From contig CAWGTM010000036.1 in the NCBI GenBank assembly GCA_963825445.1, forward strand, positions 186,001 to 250,000: a stretch of DNA of 64,000 nucleotides. Reading direction: 5' to 3'. This stretch comes from Actinophytocola sp963825445 (GTDB taxonomy: Bacteria > Actinomycetota > Actinomycetes > Mycobacteriales > Pseudonocardiaceae). A model generated the notes under the pieces. The model was not told where the DNA came from and ran no database searches. It saw nothing but the letters and a program-made list of their open reading frames with translations. How positions within the stretch are numbered: position 1 is the stretch's first letter; each line of letters begins with the position of its first letter. The translations under genes and the position numbers were made by a program. Below, piece after piece: positions 26,129 through 32,882 of this stretch.

Positions 26129-26631
26129 TCACAAGTCGGCCAGCTCGACCCAGAAGTCGAGCTTGCGCGCGGCAGTCCGGTCGAACACCCCGATGCCACC
26201 CCGCCCGAGATCGAGACCCTGGACGCACGGCGCCCGCTGCCACCGGGGAAGACCAGGGGCGTTCGGGTCGCCGGTGGCGGCGAACGCGGCCCGGTAGTCG
26301 ATCATCCTGTTGCCCAGCCGGAGCTGCTCGGAGGTCAGCGCGTCCGAGGTGAAGACCTCGAACAGGAAACCCGGTTCGGAGCCTGGAACCCGGTCTGTGG
26401 GCACCTGTCGGCGGGTTTCGTCGCGTCCCGCACACCGGACCACTTCGCGGGTGGCTGTGGTGACCGCCGGCGGAGGTCGCCGACCGGCGGCGCCGCGTAG
26501 GGGATTCCCTGGTAGGCAACGTGATCGCGGGCCTGCGCGCCGCGTACCCAGCCGGCGTCCGTGCGCACGTGTGGCTCGACGTTCGCGGCGCTGCCGGGCA
26601 CCAGGCCCGCGGCCACCAGTGCGACGGCCAT
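26129..26631 (-). pseudogene. Carboxylesterase type B gene with large internal deletion
   Basis: Reading from 26631 down, one frame gives a signal peptide (MAVALVAAGLVPGSAA) and the family N-terminus (VRTDAGWVRGAQ, VAYQGIPYAAPPVGDLR, WSGVRDATKPADRCPQ). A second frame, ending at 26129, gives the family C-terminus (SEQLRLGNRMIDYRAAFAATGDPN, DLGRGGIGVFDRTAARKLDFW). About 350 residues between them, including the GESAGG nucleophile, His and acidic residues, are absent, so no activity is possible. The frame changes around 26380-26400, near the deletion joint. Confidence 0.85.
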
Positions 26632-26738
26632 GGCGAGTCTCGTGGGCGAACCGTGTCACGGAGTGACTACCGTCGGCATCCGTTGCTCGGTGGAGGCGGG
26701 GCCCCCCATTGTGAGGAGTGGATCAACTGTTCGGTGGG

Positions 26739-26744
26739 TATCCG
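26739..26744 (+). promoter_or_regulatory. -10 box (TATCCG) of the PfkB-family kinase gene
   Basis: TATCCG ends 6 bases before GTG 26751. This spacing supports that start over the GTG at 26718. Confidence 0.4.
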
Positions 26745-26750
26745 GACATT

Positions 26751-27677
26751 GTGACCGATCGAGTAGCAATCTTCGCGCCATCGCCCCAACTGACCGTGAC
26801 CGTGGAGGAGGTGGACGGTCGGCCAGACGTACACCTACACGCCGGCGGGCAGGGCTTCTGGCAGGCTCGGATGATCACCGCGCTCGGCAGCCCGGTGACG
26901 CTCGTGTCCGCGTTCGGCGGTGAGACCGGGCAGGTGCTGCGCCATCTGGTGCAGGGCCCGGACATCGAGCTGCGGGCCCGGGAGGTCAGCGCGCGCAACG
27001 GTGCCTACGTGCACGATCGGCGCGACGGGGACCGTGAAACCGTCGCGGAGATGATGCCCGACTCGCTGTCACGCCATGAGCTGGACGATCTGTACGAGCT
27101 GGCCGTGGTCACAGCGCTGGAGTCGGGCGTCGCCGTGCTGAGCGGGGCGTCGTTGCAGACGGAGGACGTGGTGCCGGTCGAGGTCTACAAGAGACTCACC
27201 GCCGACCTGGTAGGCAACGGATGCCGGGTGATCGTTGACCTGGCGGGCGCGCGGCTGAACGCGGCGCTCGAGGGAGTGCCCACGGTGATCAAGGTGAGTC
27301 ACGAGGAGCTGCTCGACGACGGGCGGGCAAAATCCGACTCGGTGGCCGCGTTGCTGCGGGCCGCACGGAAAATCGCGGACACGGGGGTGGAGCTCGTGGT
27401 GGTGTCACGGGCGGCGGAACCGGCGCTGGTCGTCCACAAGGGCAAGGAATACTCGCTCACCGCGCCGTTGCTGGAGCCGGTCGACAGCAGCGGTGGCGGC
27501 GACTCGATGACCGCCGGGATCGCCGCGGGTCTCGCGCAGGGCGAGGATGTGGCGAGCGCGCTGCGGCTCGGCGCGGCGGCCGGTGCCATCAACGTGACCA
27601 GGCACGGGCTCGGCACGGGCAGCGGAGAATCCGTGCGCGCGCTCGTCGAGCGGGTGACCCTCGACGAGGTGGCGTGA
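26751..27677 (+). CDS. PfkB-family carbohydrate kinase (1-phosphofructokinase-like)
   Basis: This 308-residue ribokinase-fold protein begins VTDRVAIFAPSPQLTVTVEE. It has a substrate-side Gly motif (LHAGGQGFWQARMITALG) and the ATP/anion-hole motif PVDSSGGGDSMTAGIAAGLAQGE with catalytic Asp at about residue 253 (written here in two parts: PVDSSGGGDSMTAG and IAAGLAQGE). The layout is that of 1-phosphofructokinase/tagatose-6-phosphate kinase members, but there is no PTS gene nearby. Its TGA overlaps the surE ATG (TGATG), so the two are cotranslated. The sugar substrate is unresolved. Confidence 0.87.
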   Translation: MTDRVAIFAPSPQLTVTVEEVDGRPDVHLHAGGQGFWQARMITALGSPVTLVSAFGGETGQVLRHLVQGPDIELRAREVSARNGAYVHDRRDGDRETVAEMMPDSLSRHELDDLYELAVVTALESGVAVLSGASLQTEDVVPVEVYKRLTADLVGNGCRVIVDLAGARLNAALEGVPTVIKVSHEELLDDGRAKSDSVAALLRAARKIADTGVELVVVSRAAEPALVVHKGKEYSLTAPLLEPVDSSGGGDSMTAGIAAGLAQGEDVASALRLGAAAGAINVTRHGLGTGSGESVRALVERVTLDEVA

Positions 27678-28414
27678 TGCCGCGCGTACTGGTCACGAAC
27701 GACGACGGGATCGACTCGCCGGGCCTGCATGCGCTGGCCCGGTGCGCGCTGGACCTGGGTTGGGAGACGGTGGTCGCCGCGCCCGGCACCGAGTCCAGCG
27801 GTACGAGCGCCGGTCTGACGGCCGCCACCGACGATCGGCAGGTGGCGATCGAGCGGCGTTCTCTCGACGGGTTGCCGGAGGCTTATGCGGTGGCCGCTCA
27901 TCCTGGGCTGATCGCGCTGATCGCGTGCAACGGCGGGTTCGGTCCTCGGCCGGACCTGTTGCTGTCCGGGGTGAACCGGGGTGCGAACGTCGGTCGGGCG
28001 ATCCTGCATTCGGGGACCGTCGGTGCGGCGCTGACCGCCGGGATCAACGGGGTGCGGGCGATCGCCGTGTCGTTGGACGTGGCGCTGTCCGGGTCGTCCG
28101 ATCCGTACTGGTCCTCTGCGACGGCCGTGGTCGGTGATCTTGTGCCGGTGGTGATGGAGTTGGCGTCGGGGACGGTGTTGAACGTGAACGTTCCCGATGT
28201 GGCGGAGGTGGGCAAGCCGCGACGGGCGGCGTTGGCTACGTACGGGCGGGTGCAGAGTCGGATCAATCAGCTCGATGACGGGATGATCGAGGTGACCAGC
28301 GTGGAGGTTGAGGGGGAGTTGGAGCCGGATACGGACGCTGCCTTGTTGGCTGCCGGTCACGTGACGGTGACTCCGTTGCGGTCGGTGAGCGAGGATTCGG
28401 CTCTTCTTCCGTGA
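27677..28414 (+). CDS. surE: 5'/3'-nucleotidase SurE family
   Basis: This 245-residue phosphatase has the metal site VTNDDGIDSPG (Asp8-Asp9 region), Ser/Asn in SSGTSAGLT and the diagnostic LLLSGVNRGANVGRAILHSGTVGAA (given here as LLLSGVNRGANVG then RAILHSGTVGAA). SurE enzymes release phosphate from nucleoside monophosphates. The ATG at 27677 overlaps the previous stop; the GTG one codon earlier is less likely. Both signature motifs are intact. Third-position G/T rises in the 3' half. A weak inverted repeat (ACGATCGC with GCGATCGT) lies in the convergent gap to the HxlR gene. Confidence 0.93.
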   Translation: MPRVLVTNDDGIDSPGLHALARCALDLGWETVVAAPGTESSGTSAGLTAATDDRQVAIERRSLDGLPEAYAVAAHPGLIALIACNGGFGPRPDLLLSGVNRGANVGRAILHSGTVGAALTAGINGVRAIAVSLDVALSGSSDPYWSSATAVVGDLVPVVMELASGTVLNVNVPDVAEVGKPRRAALATYGRVQSRINQLDDGMIEVTSVEVEGELEPDTDAALLAAGHVTVTPLRSVSEDSALLP

Positions 28415-28521
28415 CGCCACGCGCAAGCCTGAGCGGGAGGCGCAGCACGATCGCCCCAGTCCGATGCGAAGTCACCGAAGTGTGCGATCGTCCCCGTGCC
28501 ACCACCAGCCCGGGCATGGAA

Positions 28522-29034
28522 TCACGGGATCGGCTCCAGTAGTGCGTGCGGGGAGCGCAGCGCGAGGCTCACCGCGTCCGTACGAGTGGGAGTCAGGCCG
28601 GGCCCAGGGCGCATCGACAGCTCGCCCGCCGGAGGAACCGTTCGGCAGGCAGGACACAGCCCACCGGTCACCAGCTCAGTGCCACAAGAACGATGCGTGA
28701 AGATCCGGCGCCTCCCGGAAGGCGAACGGTGGTGCTCGCCCCACTGGCTGAGCGCGTACAGCGCCGGCCACAGCTCCAGGCCGCGCGGCGTGAGCGTGTA
28801 CTCGTGCCGCCCCCGCCGGTACTCCGACCGCGTGAGCACGCCCGCGTCCACCAGGCTCGTCAGCCGATCCGACAGCACGGCGCGGGGAATGTCCAGATGC
28901 GCCAGCAGGTCCGTGAATCTGCGCACGCCGAAGAAGCAGTCACGCAGCACGAGCAGCGTCCAGCGCTCGCCCACCACCTCCAGCGCCCGCGCCAGCGAGC
29001 ACTGCTGACCTTCGTAGTCCTTGCCCAGTCCCAC
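28522..29034 (-). CDS. HxlR-family transcriptional regulator
   Basis: This 170-residue protein starts VGLGKDYEGQQCSLARALE. Its HxlR winged helix covers about residues 12-105 (VGERWTLLVLRDCFFGVRRF, DIPRAVLSDRLTSLVDAGVL, RGRHEYTLTPRGLELWPAL). A C-terminal extension has two Cys pairs (RSCGT, LCPACR) that may bind a metal. GTG 29034 is chosen because a TATGCT -10 box ends 6 bases upstream. Cys12 of the family is present in QQC. It is divergent from an MFS transporter; a 19-bp palindrome covers both -35 regions, so it probably represses itself and the transporter. Confidence 0.9.
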   Translation of the reverse strand: MGLGKDYEGQQCSLARALEVVGERWTLLVLRDCFFGVRRFTDLLAHLDIPRAVLSDRLTSLVDAGVLTRSEYRRGRHEYTLTPRGLELWPALYALSQWGEHHRSPSGRRRIFTHRSCGTELVTGGLCPACRTVPPAGELSMRPGPGLTPTRTDAVSLALRSPHALLEPIP

Positions 29035-29040
29035 GCCGTG

Positions 29041-29046
29041 AGCATA
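29041..29046 (-). promoter_or_regulatory. -10 box (TATGCT) of the HxlR-family gene
   Basis: TATGCT on the minus strand ends 6 bases before the GTG at 29034; its -35 region would fall inside the palindrome at 29054-29072. Confidence 0.5.
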
Positions 29047-29053
29047 CCCACAT

Positions 29054-29072
29054 CGGTTCAATGATCGAACCG
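29054..29072. promoter_or_regulatory. Palindromic operator between HxlR and MFS genes
   Basis: CGGTTCAATGATCGAACCG is a near-perfect 19-bp palindrome: 6-bp outer arms exact, AT/AT inner match, three unmatched positions including the centre. It lies where the -35 elements of both divergent promoters should be (HxlR -10 at 29041-29046, MFS -10 at about 29080-29085). A second half-site CGGTTC occurs at 29082-29087. Confidence 0.7.
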
Positions 29073-29079
29073 CGAGTGC

Positions 29080-29085
29080 TACGGT
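29080..29085 (+). promoter_or_regulatory. -10 box (TACGGT) of the MFS gene
   Basis: TACGGT ends 26 bases before the GTG at 29112, leaving a short leader that contains the GAAGGGGG ribosome site. Confidence 0.4.
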
Positions 29086-29111
29086 TCACTCACCAGACCG
29101 AAGGGGGCATT

Positions 29112-30491
29112 GTGCCGGAAAGCCGCACGCTGGCCGTCGCCGTCGCCGGCACGTTTCTCGTGCTCGTCGCGTTCACCACGCCGCTGGTCACGCTCGTCAG
29201 CACCGCCCACGAACTCACCAGCGGCCCCGGCGGGCAGGCCTGGATCCTCAGCTCCATGAGCGTCGGCCTGGCGGTCGCGCTGCTCGTGTCCGGCGCGGTC
29301 GGCGACGACTACGGCCGCCGCCGGATGCTCGTTCTCGGTGCCGCCGTCCTGGGCGTCACCTCCGTGGTCGCCGCGCTCGCGCCGACCACCGCCGTGCTGG
29401 TGGCCGCGCGGATCGGGCAGGGCATCGGCGGCGCGGCCGTCATCTCGTGCAGCCTCGGGCTCATCGGTCACGCCTACCCGGCCGGCCCGGCACGTGCACG
29501 AGCCACCGGCGTGTGGGGCGCGGCCGTCGGCGCCGGCATCGCCGCCGGGCCGCTCGTCATGGCCTGGCTCGACGAAACCACCTCCTGGCGCGCCGGGTTC
29601 TGGCTGCTGGCCGCCGCGTCCGTGGCACTGGCGGTGACGGCCCGGCTGCTGCTCGTCGAGTCGAAGGCGCAGACACCGCGACCGGTCGACCTGACCGGTG
29701 CCGCGCTGTTGGGCGGTGGGCTGGTGGCGCTGCTCGCCGGGCTGGTCGAGGGGCGTGAGCGGTGGAGTCAGCCGCTGGTCATCGGGCTGCTCGTCGCCGC
29801 GGTGGTGCTCATCGGTGGGTTCCTGCGCTGGGAGTCGCGCACGCGGGAACCCATGCTCGACCTCGCGCTGTTCCGTCGCCCGGCGTTCGTGGTGTCCATG
29901 GTCGCCGGGCTCGCGACGGGCGCCGGGGTGATCGGGCTGATGTCGTTCAGCCCCACGTTCCTGCAGCGCGCGTTGGACGTCAGCACGTTCGGCACGGCGC
30001 TGCTCCTGCTCGCCTGGTCCGGCACGAGCGCGGTGGTCGCGTTGCTCGCGCGACGGCTGCCGGCCGCGCTCGGCGTGCCGGCCCGGCTGGTGCTGAGCCT
30101 GCTGGTGGTGGCGGGCGGCCTGGTCCTGCTGTCCGGCCTCGACACCGACGCGGGCGCGCTCGACCTGTTGCCCGGCCTGCTCGTGGCCGGCGTGGGCAGC
30201 GGGGTGCTGAACGCGGCCCTCGGCCAGATCGCCGTGACCAGCGTGCCGGCCGGGCGGGGGAGTGTGGGCAGCGGCGCCAACAACACCGCCCGCTACGTCG
30301 GCGGCGCGCTCGGCGTGACCGTGGTGGCCATCCTCGCCGCGCACGACACCCCGGCCGCGCTGGTGTCCGGTTGGGACAGTGCGGCGGTGGTCACGGCGGC
30401 CGTGTCGGTGGCCGGCGCGCTGCTGGTGCTGGCGACGAGCCTGGCGGCGCGCCGGGTAACTCCGTTGCGCGATTCCGCTGGTCGGGCATGA
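29112..30491 (+). CDS. MFS drug/metabolite exporter (DHA2-like)
   Basis: This is a 459-residue permease with about 14 hydrophobic helices. Motif A is GDDYGRRRMLVLG, motif B lies in LVAARIGQGIGGAAVIS, and motif C resembles GVWGAAVGAGIAAGPLV. GTG at 29112 (VPESRTLAVAV) follows a strong GAAGGGGG site; the upstream ATG at 29061 lies inside the operator and before the -10 box, so it is unlikely. Regulation by the divergent HxlR protein is inferred from the shared palindrome. The exported compound is unknown. Confidence 0.9.
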   Translation: MPESRTLAVAVAGTFLVLVAFTTPLVTLVSTAHELTSGPGGQAWILSSMSVGLAVALLVSGAVGDDYGRRRMLVLGAAVLGVTSVVAALAPTTAVLVAARIGQGIGGAAVISCSLGLIGHAYPAGPARARATGVWGAAVGAGIAAGPLVMAWLDETTSWRAGFWLLAAASVALAVTARLLLVESKAQTPRPVDLTGAALLGGGLVALLAGLVEGRERWSQPLVIGLLVAAVVLIGGFLRWESRTREPMLDLALFRRPAFVVSMVAGLATGAGVIGLMSFSPTFLQRALDVSTFGTALLLLAWSGTSAVVALLARRLPAALGVPARLVLSLLVVAGGLVLLSGLDTDAGALDLLPGLLVAGVGSGVLNAALGQIAVTSVPAGRGSVGSGANNTARYVGGALGVTVVAILAAHDTPAALVSGWDSAAVVTAAVSVAGALLVLATSLAARRVTPLRDSAGRA

Positions 30492-30498
30492 TGCCGGG

Positions 30499-31281
30499 GT
30501 GGATCACAGCCTGCGAACCGTCGCGGCCACGCACTATGTGACGCCGTTCCGGGAGGGCGGCTCGCTGCCCGGCCTGGTGGAGGCCGACGACCTGGGCATG
30601 TACGTGCTCAAGTTCCGCGGCGCCGGCCAGGGGCTCAAGGCGCTGGTGGCCGAGGTGATCGTCGGTGAGCTGGCCCGGCGGCTCGGCTTCCGCGTGCCGG
30701 AGTTGGTGCTGGTCGACCTGGACCCGAAGCTGTCGAGCGCCGAGCCGGACGAGGAGGTCCAGGACCTGCTGAAGGCCAGCGGCGGGCTCAACCTGGGCTT
30801 CGACTACCTGCCCGGCTCGTTCGACTTCAACCCGCGCGTCCGTGAACCCGGGCCCGAGCTGGCCGCCCGACTCCTGTGGCTGGACACGCTCGTGTTGAAC
30901 GTCGACCGCAGCTGGCGCAACCCGAACATGCTGCTGTGGCACCGCGAGGTGTGGCTGATCGACCACGGCGCCGCGCTGTACTTCCACCACCGCTGGGGTC
31001 CGGAGTGGACGCCGGCCGCGTCCTACCGTTACGTGGCCGACGACCACGCGATGCTGCCGGACGCCGGCTCGGTCACCGACGCGGACCGCGCGCTGCGGCC
31101 CCTGGTCACGCCCGAACTCATCGACCAGGTGCTGGCGCTGGTCCCGGACGAGTGGCTGGACCCGGTGTTCGACTCGCCGGCGGCCGCCCGCGCCGCCTAC
31201 GCGAAGTTCTTCACGGCGCGGCTCGCGCAGGCCGACGAGTGGGTTCCCGAGTTGGAGGCCATCCGTGCCGCACGTGTTTGA
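30499..31281 (+). CDS. HipA-like kinase-fold protein
   Basis: This 260-residue protein has motifs of the HipA/PI-kinase-like fold: LKFRGAGQGLKALVAEVIVGELA (given as LKFRGAGQGLKAL then VAEVIVGELA) for the nucleotide-binding Lys region, LWLDTLVLNVDRSWRNPNML for the catalytic Asp/Asn loop (DTLVLNVDR..NPN), and WLIDHGAAL for the metal-binding Asp. It is shorter than toxin HipA and lacks the HipA N-terminal domain. The next gene (DUF3037) overlaps it by 17 bases, a pairing commonly seen in actinobacteria. GTG start at 30499; no function is demonstrated. Confidence 0.85.
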   Translation: MDHSLRTVAATHYVTPFREGGSLPGLVEADDLGMYVLKFRGAGQGLKALVAEVIVGELARRLGFRVPELVLVDLDPKLSSAEPDEEVQDLLKASGGLNLGFDYLPGSFDFNPRVREPGPELAARLLWLDTLVLNVDRSWRNPNMLLWHREVWLIDHGAALYFHHRWGPEWTPAASYRYVADDHAMLPDAGSVTDADRALRPLVTPELIDQVLALVPDEWLDPVFDSPAAARAAYAKFFTARLAQADEWVPELEAIRAARV

Positions 31282-31657
31282 GTACGCCCTGATCCGCGCG
31301 GTGCCCCGCCAGGAGCGCGGCGAGTTCATGAACGTCGGCGCGATCGTGCACTGCGCGCCGCTGAGCTACCTGGCGTGCGAGACCCACGTCGACGCCGCCC
31401 GGCTCGTGGCGCTGGATCCGCACCTGGACCTGCAGGTTCTCTCCGACGCGCTGCGGTCGCTGTGCCACGCCTGCGAGGGCAGGGGCCCGATGGCCGTCAG
31501 CTCGCCCGGCCAGCGGTTCCGCTGGTTGACCGCGCCGCGCAGCACGATCCTGCAGACCTCGCCCGCCCACCCCGGCCTGACCGACGATCCGGCCGCGGAG
31601 CTGGCCCACCTGATGCGCACGCGGGTCCTCCGACCGGGTCGCGATCAGCCTCACTAG
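31265..31657 (+). CDS. DUF3037 protein
   Basis: This 130-residue protein begins MPHVFEYALIRAVPRQERGEFMNVGAIV, split here as MPHVFEYALIRAVPR and QERGEFMNVGAIV, the hallmark opening of DUF3037. The rest (DLQVLSDALRSLCHACEG, AHPGLTDDPAAELAHLM) fits the family. It starts inside the 3' end of the HipA-like gene, so the two are translated together and may form a complex. Function unknown. Confidence 0.85.
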   Translation: MPHVFEYALIRAVPRQERGEFMNVGAIVHCAPLSYLACETHVDAARLVALDPHLDLQVLSDALRSLCHACEGRGPMAVSSPGQRFRWLTAPRSTILQTSPAHPGLTDDPAAELAHLMRTRVLRPGRDQPH

Positions 31658-31660
31658 GCT
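31655..31660 (+). promoter_or_regulatory. -10 box (TAGGCT) of the YrdC-family gene
   Basis: TAGGCT overlaps the stop of the preceding gene and ends 6 bases before GTG 31667. Confidence 0.5.
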
Positions 31661-31666
31661 CGACGG

Positions 31667-32287
31667 GTGGCGAAGTACTTCGACGTGCACCCCGAGAACC
31701 CACAGCGACGCTCGATCGGCCAGGTGGTGTCGATCCTGCGTGACGGCGGGCTGATCGCCTATCCGACGGACTCCTGCTTCGCGCTGGGCTGCCTGACCGG
31801 CAACCGGGAGGGTGTCGACCGGATCAAGGCCATCCGCCAGCTCGACGACCGGCACCACTTCACGCTCGTGTGCCACGACTTCGCGCAGCTCGGGCAGCTG
31901 GTCTACCTGTCGAACACGGTGTTCCGGGCGATCAAGGCGAACACGCCGGGCAGCTACACGTTCATCCTGCCGGCCACCAAGGAGGTGCCGAAGCGGCTGC
32001 TGCACTCGAAGCAGAAGACGGTGGGCGTGCGCATCCCCGACCACGTGGTGGCCCAGGCCATCCTCGAGGAACTGGGGGAGCCGCTGCTGTCGAGCACGCT
32101 GCTCCTGCCGGGCGAGGAGGAGCCGATGACGCAGGGCTGGGAGATCAAGGAGAGCCTCGACCACGTGGTGGACGCGGTGATCGACTCGGGAGAGTGCGGC
32201 ACCGAACCCACCACGGTGATCGACTTCTCGAACGACGAGGTGGAGGTCATCCGCGAGGGCGCGGGCGACCTCACGCCGTTCCAGTAG
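31667..32287 (+). CDS. YrdC/Sua5/YciO-family protein
   Basis: This 206-residue protein has the YrdC fold: GGLIAYPTDSCFALGC for substrate binding, KAIRQLDDRHHFTLVC, PGSYTFILPATKEVPKRLL and VGVRIPDH. YrdC/Sua5 enzymes make threonylcarbamoyl-AMP for tRNA t6A; the YciO subgroup, which this resembles more (KQKTVGVRIPDHVVAQAILEE in two pieces: KQKTVGVRIPDH, VVAQAILEE), has a less certain role. Full length. Its stop is followed by the first 22-nt repeat array. Confidence 0.88.
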   Translation: MAKYFDVHPENPQRRSIGQVVSILRDGGLIAYPTDSCFALGCLTGNREGVDRIKAIRQLDDRHHFTLVCHDFAQLGQLVYLSNTVFRAIKANTPGSYTFILPATKEVPKRLLHSKQKTVGVRIPDHVVAQAILEELGEPLLSSTLLLPGEEEPMTQGWEIKESLDHVVDAVIDSGECGTEPTTVIDFSNDEVEVIREGAGDLTPFQ

Positions 32288-32299
32288 GACACCCGACCG

Positions 32300-32427
32300 C
32301 AACGGTCATCACGCGCGACGCCAATGGTCATCATGCGCGACGGGAACGGTCATCATGCGGGCGGCCATGATGACCAGTGCGGTCGTGCATGATGACCGTT
32401 GCCGGTGGCCATGGTGACCGTTCGGCG
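32300..32427. repeat. Inverted array of a 22-nt repeat between convergent genes (copy 1)
   Basis: Three 22-base units with core GGTCATCATGCGCGAC run forward at 32300-32321, 32322-32343 and 32344-32365. Three then run in reverse orientation (core CATGATGACCGTT) at 32366-32387, 32388-32409 and 32410-32427. The array begins 13 bp after the YrdC-family stop and ends exactly at the PPOX-gene stop. The transcript on either strand could fold into a hairpin, so it may act as a bidirectional terminator. A second array of the same unit is at 50435-50590. Confidence 0.85.
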
Positions 32428-32805
32428 CTACTCGGGGGTGACCCGGACGATCACCCGCTGCTCGTCGGGCTTGTGTCCCGGATAGGTGTCCACCCCGAGG
32501 TACTTCTTCGCGAGCGCGTCGATGTGGGCGTCGGCGCCCTCGTCGACGAACTGCGCGGTGCCGCGCACCACGAGGGTGCGCCACGGGTCGTTCCGGTCGA
32601 CCACCGAGATGGCGACCTTCGGGTTGCGCACCAGGTTCCGGTGCTTGACCCGGCCCTTCGCGGTGTTGAACAGCACGTCGACGCCGTCGGTGTCGATCCA
32701 CACGGGCGTGACCTGCGGGGTGCCGTCGGCCATGACGGTGGCGACGTTGGCGATCTGCGGCTCACGCAGCAGTTCAACTTCTTCGGTGCTCAACTTCTTG
32801 GTCAT
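32428..32805 (-). CDS. PPOX-class (F420/FMN-binding) split-barrel protein
   Basis: This 125-residue protein has the split beta-barrel pattern of the pyridoxamine-phosphate-oxidase-like family: ANVATVMADGTPQVTPVWIDTD (as ANVATVMADG, TPQVTPVWIDTD), NTAKGRVKHRNLVRNPKVAISV in two parts (NTAKGRVKHRNL, VRNPKVAISV), and YLGVDTYPG near the end. In actinobacteria such small proteins often use F420 as cofactor. ATG 32805 is the conserved MTKKLS start. Convergent with the YrdC-family gene across the 22-nt repeat array. Confidence 0.88.
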   Translation of the reverse strand: MTKKLSTEEVELLREPQIANVATVMADGTPQVTPVWIDTDGVDVLFNTAKGRVKHRNLVRNPKVAISVVDRNDPWRTLVVRGTAQFVDEGADAHIDALAKKYLGVDTYPGHKPDEQRVIVRVTPE

Positions 32806-32867
32806 GCCCGTGACCAACTGATCACGCTCGTGACCTATTCCCCCATTAACTCGTTCGTGTACGCCGT

Positions 32868-32873
32868 TAGGCT
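32868..32873 (+). promoter_or_regulatory. -10 box (TAGGCT) of hrpA
   Basis: TAGGCT ends 9 bases before ATG 32883, so the transcript would have at most a few leader bases. Confidence 0.45.
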
Positions 32874-32882
32874 GGTCCCGGT

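Noticed and set aside
32300..32427. Regularly spaced repeats as a CRISPR array
   Set aside because: Units are directly adjacent with no unique spacers, they change orientation midway, and no cas gene is present.
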